DNA of 64,000 nucleotides from Thiomicrorhabdus indica (lineage in GTDB: Bacteria; Pseudomonadota; Gammaproteobacteria; Thiomicrospirales; Thiomicrospiraceae): positions 1,364,001 to 1,428,000 of the forward strand of contig NZ_CP033040.1 in NCBI RefSeq assembly GCF_004293625.1. The letters run 5' to 3'. The notes beneath the pieces were generated by a model. That model saw nothing but the letters and a program-made list of their open reading frames with translations, had not been told where the DNA came from and ran no database searches. A program made the translations under genes and the position numbers. Positions 10,772-19,890 of the stretch are shown here, in pieces. Position 1 is the stretch's first letter, and the number at the start of each line of letters is the position of its first letter.

Positions 10772-10810
10772 TAAAAAAATACCGGCGAGTAAATCGTTAC
10801 CGGCCGGTAT
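10772..10810 (-). terminator. Terminator of sppA using an ACCGGCCGGT copy
   Basis: ATACCGGC (10779-10786) and GCCGGTAT (10803-10810) form an 8-bp stem. The right arm is part of the palindrome copy at 10799-10808. Read on the minus strand the stem is followed by ATTTTTTT (A-run at 10772-10778 on the plus strand), the form expected for termination after sppA. Confidence 0.75.
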
Positions 10811-10836
10811 TCTTTATAGGATTAAAGCTGAGTTGC

Positions 10837-11793
10837 TTACTTCATGGTATTCATCATGACACTCAATCTTGCAGCGGTTTCAGCGCTGATGTCACCCATT
10901 AGTTGTTCAATAAAGCTACGCTCCACTTCATAAAAACGTACATGATTATTACCAATAACTTCTCGAGCAACATAACCTATATCACCTAGACCATCGATCA
11001 TGCCATTTTCAACCGCTTTGTCGCCCAACCAGACTAAGCCAGTATAAGTGTTTTCATCTTCCTTGATTCGGTCACCGCGTCCTGCTCGTACCGTATCAAT
11101 AAATTGCTGATGAGTGCGCTCCAATACTTCTTTTTGGAAAAATGCACGGCCTTCTTGATCTGCCGGGCTGAAAGGGTCAATAAAGGTTTTGTGCTCGCCA
11201 GCGTGCATGGAACGATTTTCGACACCAATTTTATCCATTAACCCTGTGAGACCAAAGGTATCCATACGAACACCAATCGAGCCGATCATCGACCCTTTGT
11301 TGGCATAAATTTCATCGGCAGCGACGGCTACGTAATAGCAACCAGACGCACAAAGATCTTCAACGACTGCATACACAGGTTTGTTGTATTGTTTTTTCAA
11401 GCGCATTATTTCATCATTAATCAAAGCCGACTGCACTGGGCTGCCACCTGGAGAATTAGCTTTGATAATGACGGCTTCACTTTTCGGGTTTCGGAACGCG
11501 CGCTTTAAAATGTCGTTAATCACTTCAGCACTGACATGACTACCGGGCATAATCGCGCCTTCAAGGCGAACCACAGCAACATGCTTGTCACTGGTGCTGA
11601 CACTTTCCATTACTTCTTTAGGTTGCAGGTTATCTACGGCGACATAGATAAAAAACACAATATATGCGGCAATCGCTAATTTGAGTAAATTGCCAAAACG
11701 GCGCGTCCAACGTTCTTGTTTTACGAGGCTTTCAACAGCAATTGCTAAGCGATCGAAACCACCGTTGTTTTTTTGAGGCTCTTGTTCCATCAA
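10837..11793 (-). CDS. sppA: Signal peptide peptidase SppA-type S49 protease
   Basis: A 318-residue short-form SppA. One N-terminal membrane segment (about residues 40-57, LAIAAYIVFFIYVAV) anchors a periplasmic S49 domain. The catalytic region shows IKANSPGGSPVQS, then EDLCASGCYYVAVAAD with the nucleophile serine, and NKGSMIGSIGVRM, which lines the binding groove. The family uses a Ser-Lys dyad to cut signal peptides left in the membrane after secretion. It is divergent from uvrC across 59 bp and ends at a palindrome-containing terminator. M1 and M2 are adjacent ATG codons; an AAGGAAGG-like stretch precedes them. Confidence 0.92.
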   Translation of the reverse strand: MMEQEPQKNNGGFDRLAIAVESLVKQERWTRRFGNLLKLAIAAYIVFFIYVAVDNLQPKEVMESVSTSDKHVAVVRLEGAIMPGSHVSAEVINDILKRAFRNPKSEAVIIKANSPGGSPVQSALINDEIMRLKKQYNKPVYAVVEDLCASGCYYVAVAADEIYANKGSMIGSIGVRMDTFGLTGLMDKIGVENRSMHAGEHKTFIDPFSPADQEGRAFFQKEVLERTHQQFIDTVRAGRGDRIKEDENTYTGLVWLGDKAVENGMIDGLGDIGYVAREVIGNNHVRFYEVERSFIEQLMGDISAETAARLSVMMNTMK

Positions 11794-11852
11794 GCGGTCC
11801 TTCCTTTATAATAAAGCTTTAAAATCCAAAGCATTCTACCGTTTTCAAGATC

Positions 11853-13769
11853 ATGACCCAAGAAAATCCATCCAATTCAATTGATGACTCAAAACAAACT
11901 CAATCGTCTAACAAGTCAAGTGGCGCCAATGAAGAACTAAACCGGCCGGTAGAATTCGATATCAAAGGATTTCTGAAGCAGTTGAGTGAACGTCCCGGTG
12001 TTTACCGTATGCTGGATGCTAAAGGTGACATTATTTATGTGGGCAAGGCGAAAAATTTAAAGCGTCGTGTCAGTAGCTACTTCTTAAAATCGCAGAAAGA
12101 GATAAAAACTGAAGCTATGGTGGCACAAGTGGCGTCGATAGAGGTCACGATTACCGACACAGAAGCCGAAGCGTTGATTCTTGAAAATACCCTTATAAAA
12201 CGCCACAAACCCAAATATAACATTCTTTTTAGAGATGATAAGTCTTATCCGTATATCTATGTTTCAACGCAAAAAGCATTTCCTTCGCTCAGCTTTTTTC
12301 GCGGTGCGAAGCGCAAAAAAGGCGACTATTTTGGGCCTTTTCCTAATGCTTCGGCCGTGCATCAAACGATGGATGTTTTGCAAAAAATTTTCCCTGTTCG
12401 ACAATGCCCAGAAAGCGTGTTTCGTCACCGTTCACGACCTTGTTTGCAATATCAAATTAAACGCTGTTCAGGCCCTTGTGTCGAAGGGTTGGTTTCAAAA
12501 GAAGCCTATGCACAAGATGTCCGACACACTTTGATGTTTTTGCAAGGTAAAAGCTTTGATGTGATCGAAGAACTTGGTCAACAGATGGAACAAGCGTCAA
12601 TGGCACTGGAATTTGAAGAAGCGGGGATTTTGCGTGATCGAATTTCGGCACTGAGAACGGTTCAGAGTCAACACATTATCAACCAGCCGGGTGATAAAGA
12701 CATGGATGTGTTGGCGATTTACGAGCAAGCCGGAGTGTTTGCTTTATGTTTGATGATGTATAGAGGTGGCAACCTTTGGGGAAGTGAAGTTTTTTATCCC
12801 AAAGTACCGGCAGATTTACCGGCCGGTGAAATTTTTAGTGCATTTATTTCTCAGCATTACAGTTTGCATCCGTTACCGAAGCTCATTATCTTGGAAGAAG
12901 ATTTTGAAGAGCGCGATACCATACAGAAAGCCTTATCCGAACAGGTAAAAAACCCAGTCAGATTGCGGGTGGCGAATACGCATAATGACAAGGGTTTGAT
13001 TAATCTTGCCCAAACTAATGCGCAAGCGGCTTTAAAGCAGCATTTGTCGCAAAAAGCCTCTCAGTTTGAACGGGTCACGGCATTGCAAGAGGTTTTAGGA
13101 TTAAAAACACCGCCGAATTACATGGAGTGTTTTGATATCAGTCACACTCAGGGTGCGCAGACCATAGCCAGCTGCGTTGTGTTTAAAGAGGGAATTCCTA
13201 GTACGCAGCATTATCGAAAATTTAATATTGAAGGCATTCAAGGTGGCGATGATTATGCCGCTATGCATCAAGTGTTAACCCGGCGTTATCAGCGCTTAAA
13301 AAATGAATCGGTGAAACTGCCTGATTTGGTGATTGTTGATGGTGGAAAAGGGCAATTGAATCAAGCCATTGATGTATTAAAAGATTTAGAGCTTGAAAGT
13401 TTACCTTTAGTTTCTGTTGCAAAAGGCGAAGGCCGAAAAGCCGGACTGGAAATTTTATACACACCGCACAACAAACAAGGCATTGATTTGCAACCTGATG
13501 ATCGAGCGCTACATCTAATCAATCACATTCGTGATGAGGCACACCGTTTTGCGATTACCAGTCACCGCAAAAAACGCCAAGCAACGTTTTCACAATCTCG
13601 ATTGGAAGATATTGAAGGCATTGGTCCAAAAACACGAAAAAAACTCCTGATGCATTTTGGTGGCCTGACGGAAGTTAAAAACGCTGCTGTTTCAGAGCTG
13701 CAAAAAGTTAATGGCATTAGTGAGGCGAAGGCTCAACAAATCTACGATTATTTTCATGGCGAAGCTTGA
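11853..13769 (+). CDS. uvrC: Excinuclease ABC subunit C
   Basis: A 638-residue UvrC. The GIY-YIG endonuclease domain (GVYRMLDAKGDIIYVGKAKNLKRR, about residues 49-72) starts after a polar N-terminal extension of about 40 residues rich in Ser, Asn and Gln. A UVR motif follows (about residues 235-270), then the RNase H-like 5'-incision domain (ECFDISHTQG, VDGGKGQL) and C-terminal helix-hairpin-helix motifs (IEGIGPKTRKKLLMHFGG). It makes both incisions in nucleotide excision repair with UvrA and UvrB. Palindrome copies at 11941 (NRPVE, in the extension) and 12818 (LPAGE, linker) fall in poorly conserved parts. A shorter start near the domain cannot be excluded. As in enterobacteria, it is adjacent to pgsA and a Gly-Cys-Leu tRNA group. 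Confidence 0.95.
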   Translation: MTQENPSNSIDDSKQTQSSNKSSGANEELNRPVEFDIKGFLKQLSERPGVYRMLDAKGDIIYVGKAKNLKRRVSSYFLKSQKEIKTEAMVAQVASIEVTITDTEAEALILENTLIKRHKPKYNILFRDDKSYPYIYVSTQKAFPSLSFFRGAKRKKGDYFGPFPNASAVHQTMDVLQKIFPVRQCPESVFRHRSRPCLQYQIKRCSGPCVEGLVSKEAYAQDVRHTLMFLQGKSFDVIEELGQQMEQASMALEFEEAGILRDRISALRTVQSQHIINQPGDKDMDVLAIYEQAGVFALCLMMYRGGNLWGSEVFYPKVPADLPAGEIFSAFISQHYSLHPLPKLIILEEDFEERDTIQKALSEQVKNPVRLRVANTHNDKGLINLAQTNAQAALKQHLSQKASQFERVTALQEVLGLKTPPNYMECFDISHTQGAQTIASCVVFKEGIPSTQHYRKFNIEGIQGGDDYAAMHQVLTRRYQRLKNESVKLPDLVIVDGGKGQLNQAIDVLKDLELESLPLVSVAKGEGRKAGLEILYTPHNKQGIDLQPDDRALHLINHIRDEAHRFAITSHRKKRQATFSQSRLEDIEGIGPKTRKKLLMHFGGLTEVKNAAVSELQKVNGISEAKAQQIYDYFHGEA

Positions 13770-13983
13770 TCCAAAAACGGTAGATGAAGCGATTCAATTT
13801 AATTCAATTGCGTGATTGGTTTCATCAAAACCTGAATTGACGTGAGAACAAAAACATACCATTAATAAGAAGTAAGAAGGGCAGTACAAATAAAATGAGT
13901 GAGTAGTAGTTTTATTGAAGAAAAACGATTTAAGGGTTTTTGAAATTGATAGGGGATTATATATTGATATAGAGCAATAAAGA

Positions 13984-14070
13984 TGGTGCCCAGGGCCGGA
14001 GTCGAACCGGCACAGTATTTCTACCGGGGGATTTTAAGTCCCCTGCGTCTACCAATTTCGCCACCTGGGC
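13984..14070 (-). tRNA. tRNA-Leu(UAA)
   Basis: The reverse complement begins GCCCAGGTGGCGAAATTGG and ends with CCTGGGC plus ACCA, so CCA is encoded. The anticodon loop reads ACTTAAAAT with anticodon TAA. An extended variable arm is present, as in class II leucine tRNAs. It is last of the three-tRNA group transcribed from the minus strand. Confidence 0.96.
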
Positions 14071-14130
14071 AGGTGTTTAGCATGTTGCTAAATAATGCGA
14101 CTAAACAATTGTTTGTTTAGTATAAGAAAA

Positions 14131-14204
14131 TGGAGGCGGAACCCGGAGTCGAACCGAGGTCCACGGATTTGCAATCCGCTGCATAGCCACTCTGCCATTC
14201 CGCC
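14131..14204 (-). tRNA. tRNA-Cys(GCA)
   Basis: The reverse complement begins GGCGGAATGGCAGAGTGGC and ends GGGTTCCGCCTCCA, with encoded CCA. The anticodon loop ATTGCAAAT gives anticodon GCA. It is 7 bp downstream of tRNA-Gly. Confidence 0.96.
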
Positions 14205-14211
14205 ATATTCT

Positions 14212-14287
14212 TGGAGCGGGAAACGAGGTTCGAACTCGCGACCTCAACCTTGGCAAGGTTGCGCTCTACCAGCTGAGCTATTCCCGC
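14212..14287 (-). tRNA. tRNA-Gly(GCC)
   Basis: The reverse complement begins GCGGGAATAGCTCAGCTGG and ends TTCCCGCTCCA, with encoded CCA. The anticodon loop CTTGCCAAG gives anticodon GCC. It is the first gene of the group, directly behind a strong promoter. Confidence 0.97.
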
Positions 14288-14300
14288 TTGAATGGGGCGT

Positions 14301-14328
14301 ATTATAGGGGCTGGTAAGCAAAGGTCAA
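14301..14328 (-). promoter_or_regulatory. Sigma-70 promoter of the Gly-Cys-Leu tRNA group
   Basis: On the minus strand TTGACC (14323-14328) and a perfect TATAAT (14301-14306) are separated by 16 bp. A G+C-rich discriminator (ACGCCCC, 14294-14300) follows, as is typical of stringently controlled stable-RNA promoters. Transcription would start only a few bases before tRNA-Gly. Confidence 0.85.
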
Positions 14329-14368
14329 GCAGTTTTTATCAAGTTTTTGCACATTCTTTGAAATGTTT

Positions 14369-14414
14369 ACCGGCCGGTGTTTTGTAATGAATTGTAAAAA
14401 AGATACCGGCCGGG
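14369..14414. repeat. Paired palindromes after pgsA (one exact, one near copy)
   Basis: An exact ACCGGCCGGT at 14369-14378 and a one-mismatch ACCGGCCGGG at 14405-14414 lie 36 bp apart in the gap between pgsA and the tRNA promoter. Each can fold alone or pair with the other. On the minus strand the first copy met is followed by ATCTTTTTT, so it may act as the pgsA terminator. Confidence 0.6.
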
Positions 14415-14429
14415 AAAGTCTTTAGTTAA

Positions 14430-15002
14430 CTATTCTTTTGTCGATGCAATAATTTGCGGTAGGGCAGCTTTGGTGTATTGAACCCAAGTGATGACGGTTA
14501 AAGTTGCTGCAAAGTAAAGCATTGGGAACCCAAGTTCGCCCCAGTTTACTCCCCAAAGTTCTCCGCCATAGAGTAGCCATGTTAATGCAGCTAATTGTGA
14601 AGCAGTTTTGATTTTTCCAAGATAGGAAACTGCAACGACTTCACGAGCGTTATTTTCAGCCATCCATTCTCGCAATGCAGAAATGGCGACCTCACGCATC
14701 ATAATAACAATCGCGGACAAGATAACGAGAAGGTTTTCATGGTACTCTGCTGTGACAACAATCAGTGCTGCTGCGACGATTAATTTGTCGGCGACGGGAT
14801 CTAGAAACGCCCCAAGTTTGCTAGAAGAACCAAGCTTGCGTGCTAGGAAGCCATCAAACCAGTCTGTGATCGCGGCAATCATAAATGCAAGCCCAGCCCA
14901 GAATCGAGCGTCTTCGATAGGGGCGTAATAACAAACAATGAATACTGGTATTAAAATTACCCTTGACCACGTCATCATCATTGGAAGCGATTGTAAATTC
15001 AT
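14430..15002 (-). CDS. pgsA: CDP-diacylglycerol-glycerol-3-phosphate 3-phosphatidyltransferase
   Basis: A 190-residue integral membrane enzyme that makes phosphatidylglycerol phosphate, the committed step to phosphatidylglycerol and cardiolipin. The CDP-alcohol phosphotransferase signature is seen as DWFDGFLARKLG, then GAFLDPVADK. The starting segment LPMMMTWSRVILIPVF is typical of PgsA. The frame is open to 15086, but ATG 15002 (MNLQSLPMMMTW) gives the normal size (E. coli 182). No clear ribosome-binding site precedes it, so the start is only likely. The tRNA group follows on the same strand, the same order as pgsA-glyW-cysT-leuZ in E. coli. Confidence 0.93.
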   Translation of the reverse strand: MNLQSLPMMMTWSRVILIPVFIVCYYAPIEDARFWAGLAFMIAAITDWFDGFLARKLGSSSKLGAFLDPVADKLIVAAALIVVTAEYHENLLVILSAIVIMMREVAISALREWMAENNAREVVAVSYLGKIKTASQLAALTWLLYGGELWGVNWGELGFPMLYFAATLTVITWVQYTKAALPQIIASTKE

Positions 15003-15109
15003 ATCGGATACTTTTATGTGTCTTGAAATGGTGGAATAGTACCACAAGGATTTGAATCCGTGTCTGGCAGTTTTCAGACAATTCATTGCAAATTCAATGT
15101 CACATCACG

Positions 15110-15370
15110 TTATCGAATGTCTAAATTCAAATTTAGAGGGACATATTTTTTTTCTAACCAAATAAACCAGTCTTGCTGCTGCTGGCAGTGACTATGGCAA
15201 CCACCAGTTGAACAGTTTTGGCCGGTGAGTTTTTGAATATTCCCTTGACGTATTAGCCGTTGCAAAATTCCTTCAGCGGCAGAGGTGTTTAAGTCAAAAT
15301 GATGACAAATGTCATCAAAAGTGACTTTTTCATGCTGCTTAATGTAGCGTTTCACTTCAAGTAGAATCAT
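15110..15370 (-). CDS. feoC: FeoC-like iron transport regulator
   Basis: An 86-residue protein with an N-terminal winged-helix fold (about residues 1-50: VKRYIKQHEKVTFDDICHHF, then a recognition-helix-like segment) followed by a short cysteine cluster CSTGGCHSHC (about residues 53-62), as in FeoC. In enterobacteria FeoC stabilises FeoB and its cysteines bind an oxygen-sensitive Fe-S cluster. The start codon overlaps the feoB stop by 4 bp, so it is translationally coupled and last in feoABC. Confidence 0.85.
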   Translation of the reverse strand: MILLEVKRYIKQHEKVTFDDICHHFDLNTSAAEGILQRLIRQGNIQKLTGQNCSTGGCHSHCQQQQDWFIWLEKKYVPLNLNLDIR

Positions 15371-17706
15371 ACAGTTTGCTGAGTTTTAGAAGAATTCGCG
15401 ATACGCTTTAAGCTTATAAATAAAGCGATAAAAATAAGTGAAAAAGCCAAGAGCCAGAGGCTACTGGTTGTTGGGTGTCGCTCAAAAATCATAATTTGGT
15501 AAAAACTTACTGCAACCGCATAGCCCAAGAATAAACTCCAGCCTGCACTAAACAGTGCCCATTTTGAGCCGAGTTCTTGCTTTAAGGCACCAAAAGTCGC
15601 CACACAAGGGAAATAAAGCAAGATTAATAACAGATAAGCAAACGCGCCGACCTGCCCATCAAAATAGTTTGCCATTTTGTCTAGGGTACTTAACTCAAAC
15701 CCTTGTTCATCAGCTATTAGAGATTTATCTTCAATTGATTGAATACTACTTAATCCTAGTGGGTCGGCTAAATCTGCAAATAAATTTTGTAGGTTGTCTC
15801 CAATCGTTGCACTGGCTTCGGTTAAGGCGGGGATTAAGGCGTAGGAATCTTCCGAAGCACTAATTGGAGTTTTTTGTTGGTAAAGTGCATCAAGCGAGCC
15901 AACAACCACTTCTTTAGCCAAGATTCCGGTAAACAATCCAACGGTTGCCGGCCAGTTCTCTTCAGTAATGCCTAGAGGCGCAACAATTGGGGTTGCAGCT
16001 TTGGCAATTTTACTTAGAACAGAATCAGATTGATTTTCATGCCCAAAAGATCCGTCACTGCCTAAACTGTTTAGAACATTTAGAACCATCACAACAATAA
16101 CAATGACTTTCCCTGCGTCGATAATAAAGCTCTTAAGTTTATTGCGAGCATTCAGTAAAACATTCAGGGCAGTGGGTTTATGGTAAATTGGTAATTCCAT
16201 AAGCAACGGTGAAACCTTACCTTGCAGCAGTGTGTATTTTAAAAGCAGTGCCGTCAGCACAGCAGCCAGAATGCCGACAAGATACAGTGTGAAGACAATT
16301 AAAGCGGCATTATCTGGAAAGAAAGCGGTTGCAAACATTACGTAGACAGTCAGGCGTGCGCTACAGGACATAAAAGGTGTCATTAGGGCGGTTTTGATAC
16401 GGTCTTTTGAGTCTGGCAAAGTTCGTGTTGCCAATACGGCTGGTATATTGCAACCAAACCCTACCACGAGTGGTACGAATGCTTGGCCGGATAGGCCGAG
16501 CTTGCGCATCAGGTTGTCAACCACAAGAGCTGCACGTTGCATATAGCCGGTATCTTCAAGAATGGAAAGCAAAATAAACAAAGCACCAATGACAGGAATA
16601 AATGTCGCAACCACTTGAATGCCGCCGCCAATCCCATTCGCCAGAACGGTGATTAACCACTCTGGGGCATTGATTTGCTGGAGCAGATAGCTTGGCGTAT
16701 CAACAAAAAGTGCTTGTGCACCTAAATCGAAAAAATCGATAAAGACATTCCCAAAGGCAATAGACGTTGCGAAAAGTAGATACATCACCAATAAGAAAAT
16801 CGGCATTCCTAAAATCGGGTGTAAAACCCAGTGGTCAATAACATCGGTAGTATTACGGGTAAATTGGTCTGTGCGGGTTTCACTGGCATGAGCAGAATCA
16901 TGAGCAAACTGAAAGTATAAATCTGCACTGATAAGTTCAAGATCTTCTGAGTAAGTTTTCTCAAGTTGTTGTTTTTCTTGCTGACAAAAGGTTCTTACAT
17001 TTTCAGGAGCACTTTGTGGGTTCACTAACATCTGTAATGATTTCCAACAAGAACGCTTCTCTTTTATTTCAACATGTCCTTCCATCATAAGCTGCAGTTT
17101 CCCTAAACTGATAGCGAGCTCTTCTGGGAGTTCAAAGCTTATTGACGTTTTTTGGTTTAAATATTCAGGCAGTTTCTGTTTTAGCTCATCAATACCTTTG
17201 TTGTGATAAGCAGAAATAGGAATAACAGGACAGCCTAATGCATTGGAAAGTTTTTCAATATCAATGTGTAGATTGTAATCTTTAAGCAAATCCATGCGAT
17301 TCAAGACAACGACCACTGGAAGACCCATATGAAGAAGTTGCGCTGTTAAAAACAATTGGCGTTCTAAGTTTGTGGCATCTATGACATTAATGATTAAATC
17401 AGCCGGTTGGCATTGCAAAAAATTACAGGCAACGCGTTCATCTAAACCACAGTGCTGAGATTGTTCAAGGCTGTAAACCCCTGGCAAATCTATTAGATGA
17501 AACGGTGTTTGATTGATTTTAAAATGCCCAGATTTTTGTTCAACTGTCACTCCAGGCCAATTTCCTGTTGTTTGTTGTGCGCCTGTTAAGCGATTGAATA
17601 GGGTGGTTTTCCCACAGTTAGGATTACCAATCAATGCAATTTGATAGTGATGTTGGGCACTATACCGGCCGGTATGGTTTTCAGTGTTTTTGGGAATGAC
17701 TGTCAT
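15367..17706 (-). CDS. feoB: Ferrous iron transporter FeoB
   Basis: A 779-residue inner-membrane Fe(II) transporter. The N-terminal G domain has GNPNCGKTT (residues 27-35), the G2 threonine in WPGVTVEQ, DLPGVYSL (G3) and NRMD (G4). A helical spacer follows, and then two membrane Gate regions with the conserved cysteine in GFGCNIPAV and again in FMSCSARL. It is coupled to feoA by a 4-bp ATGA overlap and to feoC by another. A palindrome copy at 17664 encodes HTGRY in the non-conserved N-terminus before the G domain. Confidence 0.97.
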   Translation of the reverse strand: MTVIPKNTENHTGRYSAQHHYQIALIGNPNCGKTTLFNRLTGAQQTTGNWPGVTVEQKSGHFKINQTPFHLIDLPGVYSLEQSQHCGLDERVACNFLQCQPADLIINVIDATNLERQLFLTAQLLHMGLPVVVVLNRMDLLKDYNLHIDIEKLSNALGCPVIPISAYHNKGIDELKQKLPEYLNQKTSISFELPEELAISLGKLQLMMEGHVEIKEKRSCWKSLQMLVNPQSAPENVRTFCQQEKQQLEKTYSEDLELISADLYFQFAHDSAHASETRTDQFTRNTTDVIDHWVLHPILGMPIFLLVMYLLFATSIAFGNVFIDFFDLGAQALFVDTPSYLLQQINAPEWLITVLANGIGGGIQVVATFIPVIGALFILLSILEDTGYMQRAALVVDNLMRKLGLSGQAFVPLVVGFGCNIPAVLATRTLPDSKDRIKTALMTPFMSCSARLTVYVMFATAFFPDNAALIVFTLYLVGILAAVLTALLLKYTLLQGKVSPLLMELPIYHKPTALNVLLNARNKLKSFIIDAGKVIVIVVMVLNVLNSLGSDGSFGHENQSDSVLSKIAKAATPIVAPLGITEENWPATVGLFTGILAKEVVVGSLDALYQQKTPISASEDSYALIPALTEASATIGDNLQNLFADLADPLGLSSIQSIEDKSLIADEQGFELSTLDKMANYFDGQVGAFAYLLLILLYFPCVATFGALKQELGSKWALFSAGWSLFLGYAVAVSFYQIMIFERHPTTSSLWLLAFSLIFIALFISLKRIANSSKTQQTV

Positions 17707-17933
17707 GATAATAGTTCAACTTCAATGAATTTTGCGTAGGTTTTATCAATTGCAAATCGACTGCCATCGACATTAATAACGAAGTTTTGTCCGCGAGTCA
17801 TAAGAAGTTGAATAATGCTGTGTGTGTGAAAACCTAAGTTAACCAGACGCATTTTTAAATCGACATTCCCTTTCAATCGAAGAAGTTGGCAGTGTTGCCC
17901 TGTTTTACATTGGTCTAAAGTCATGTTTTTCAT
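17703..17933 (-). CDS. feoA: FeoA family protein
   Basis: A 76-residue SH3-like small protein that partners FeoB. It shows the FeoA pattern: GQHCQLLRLKG near the N-terminus, a central RLVNLGF(H)xHSIIQLL and NVDGSRFAIDKTYAKFIEV at the end. It is first in feoABC and divergent from a small cysteine-rich gene, with a Fur-box-like site in the shared upstream region. Confidence 0.93.
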   Translation of the reverse strand: MKNMTLDQCKTGQHCQLLRLKGNVDLKMRLVNLGFHTHSIIQLLMTRGQNFVINVDGSRFAIDKTYAKFIEVELLS

Positions 17934-18093
17934 CGTATATTTTGTCAGCCTAAAATACTAGGTCTGAAAATAAATAGTCGCTTTTGAATGGCGCATTGTT
18001 AATTCAAATGAACTGTTCAATGGGATCAAATAATGGAATCAATCAAGGATACCTATTTTCTAAAGGTAAATTTTACTTGAAAAGTTGAAAGTT

Positions 18094-18112
18094 AATGATA
18101 ATAATTACCATT
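18094..18112. promoter_or_regulatory. Fur-box-like operator between feoA and the Cys-rich gene
   Basis: AATGATAATAATTACCATT is a 9-1-9 inverted repeat with one mismatched pair and fits the classic Fur consensus built from GATAAT-type hexamers. It lies 35 bp before the start of the 18147 gene and 161 bp before feoA. It therefore fits best as operator for the plus-strand gene, with a possible role for feoABC. Confidence 0.75.
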
Positions 18113-18146
18113 AATAAATTTTATTCAGAGCTATTCAGGAGGCGTA

Positions 18147-18404
18147 ATGAATCATTCAAACTCAATCATGCCGACAAATTTATCCACGTCAATCAAGGTT
18201 GCTGATGTTGATCAGGGTGAAATGGCTTTGGCGATTTCTCAGCACGCACTTGAAAAATTATTAAAGTCCGGTGTCTTAAATGCAAGTGACCTCCGACCAC
18301 TGACGACGCAAACCAAAAATACAATCCAAAAACAGTGTCTTAAAGGTTGTCAAGGCCACTCTTGTACGCAGTGTATTTTTCAAAAAGTTTGTGAATTTTC
18401 CTAA
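18147..18404 (+). CDS. Small cysteine-rich protein, probably iron-regulated
   Basis: An 85-residue protein with a hydrophilic N-terminal half and five cysteines packed in 20 residues near the C-terminus (QCLKGCQGHSCTQC, then VC; spacing C-x3-C-x4-C-x2-C-x5-C). I do not recognise a named family. The cysteine cluster could bind Fe-S or a metal, and it recalls the short cluster in the FeoC next door. The ribosome-binding site AGGAGG is strong and correctly spaced. A Fur-box-like palindrome sits just upstream. Context suggests a part in ferrous iron uptake or its sensing, but that is inference. It is divergent from feoABC. Confidence 0.75.
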   Translation: MNHSNSIMPTNLSTSIKVADVDQGEMALAISQHALEKLLKSGVLNASDLRPLTTQTKNTIQKQCLKGCQGHSCTQCIFQKVCEFS

Positions 18405-18513
18405 TTCATTACGACTGTTGTCTTAAGTCTGGTATAACCGAAAGGTATTTTCTATCAAGTTTGTCAAACTGTTAAAATGTCCGCAATTTTAACAGTGATA
18501 GAGAGTCAGCATC

Positions 18514-19890
18514 ATGTCTAAGCAAAATCCTACCGTTGGTGTCATCAGTCTTGGTTGCCCGAAGGCGACTGTGGATACAGAGCGAATTTTGACTCAGCTT
18601 AGAACGGAAGGTTATCACCTCACTAACAGCTATGAAGATGCGGATACGGTGATCGTTAATACCTGTGGATTCATTGATAGTGCGGTTCAAGAGTCATTGG
18701 ACACCATCGGTGAAGCACTGGAAGAAAACGGCAAGGTCATTGTCACAGGCTGTTTGGGAGCAAAAGACGATGTTGTTAAGGATGTTCACCCTAAAGTTCT
18801 CGCAGTGTCTGGGCCGGCCGCTTATCAGGAAGTGGTTCAGGCCGTTCATGATGTTGTCCCTCCACCGCAGCATAATCCATTTGTTGATTTGGTGCCGCCT
18901 CAAGGGATCAAACTCACCCCTAAACATTTTGCATATCTGAAAATCTCTGAAGGTTGTAATCATCGCTGTACTTTCTGCATTATTCCATCAATGCGTGGTG
19001 ACTTAGTTAGCCGGCCGGTAGCGGATGTTCTGGCCGAAGCGAAACGCTTGAAAGAAGCAGGTGTTCGTGAGTTATTGGTGGTTTCACAAGATACCGCTGC
19101 TTATGGTGTCGATGTGAAATATAAAACTGATTTTGCAGATGGTCGTCCAACAAAAACCTCGATGGTTGGTTTGTGTGAGGCCTTGGGTGAAATGGGCGGT
19201 GTGGATGATTTTTGGGTACGTTTACACTATGTTTACCCCTATCCGAACGTTGAAGAAGTGATTCCTCTTATGGCTGCTGGAAAAATTCTGCCCTATTTGG
19301 ATATGCCTCTACAGCATGCCAATCCACGGGTTTTGAAAGCGATGAAACGTCCTGGAAATGTGGAAAAAACCTTAGAGCGTATTCAGAACTGGCGCAAACA
19401 AGTACCGGATTTAGTCATTCGTTCAACCTTCATTGTTGGTTTTCCAGGTGAAACTGAAGAAGAATTCCAAGACTTGCTCGATTTCTTGGAAGCCGCTCAA
19501 TTAGACCGTGTGGGATGCTTCCAATATTCTCCGGTTGAAGGTGCTGTGGCAAACGAAATTGCTGAACCTGTTCCTGATGAGGTAAAACAAGATCGTTGGG
19601 AGCGCTTTATGGAGACACAGCAACGAATTTCTGCAAACAAAATGCAGGCAAAAGTCGGGCGTCAGATGAAAGTTCTAGTGGATGAAATTGATGAGCAAGG
19701 CGCGATTGCTCGTTCTATGGCAGATGCACCTGAGATTGATGGTCTTGTTTTTATTGAAGGTGGGCATCATTTAATGCCAGGACAGTTGATTGAAGTTAAA
19801 ATCGTTGCAGCAGATGCTTATGATTTATGGGCAGAAGTTGTCGAAGAGTTTGAAGCGGATAAAGAAACGTCCTATATTGAACTTGGCTAA
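18514..19890 (+). CDS. rimO: Ribosomal protein uS12 methylthiotransferase RimO
   Basis: A 458-residue radical-SAM enzyme that adds a methylthio group to an aspartate of ribosomal protein S12. The order is an N-terminal MTTase domain with the auxiliary cluster cysteines ([25 protein letters not shown]), the radical SAM motif CNHRCTFC (about residues 149-156) and a C-terminal TRAM domain. ATVDTE stands where most RimO have N(L/A)VDSE, a small variation. A one-mismatch palindrome (GCCGGCCGGT, 19010) encodes SRPVADV at a naturally conserved site. The gene ends directly at a long inverted repeat. Confidence 0.96.
   Translation: MSKQNPTVGVISLGCPKATVDTERILTQLRTEGYHLTNSYEDADTVIVNTCGFIDSAVQESLDTIGEALEENGKVIVTGCLGAKDDVVKDVHPKVLAVSGPAAYQEVVQAVHDVVPPPQHNPFVDLVPPQGIKLTPKHFAYLKISEGCNHRCTFCIIPSMRGDLVSRPVADVLAEAKRLKEAGVRELLVVSQDTAAYGVDVKYKTDFADGRPTKTSMVGLCEALGEMGGVDDFWVRLHYVYPYPNVEEVIPLMAAGKILPYLDMPLQHANPRVLKAMKRPGNVEKTLERIQNWRKQVPDLVIRSTFIVGFPGETEEEFQDLLDFLEAAQLDRVGCFQYSPVEGAVANEIAEPVPDEVKQDRWERFMETQQRISANKMQAKVGRQMKVLVDEIDEQGAIARSMADAPEIDGLVFIEGGHHLMPGQLIEVKIVAADAYDLWAEVVEEFEADKETSYIELG

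Noticed and set aside
14095-14307. Plus-strand open frame across the tRNA group
   Set aside because: It is antisense to tRNA-Cys and tRNA-Gly and is an artefact of their sequence.
18812-18822. GGCCGGCC in rimO as a copy of the palindrome
   Set aside because: The order of the dinucleotides differs (GGCCGGCC, not CCGGCCGG), so it is a different word.
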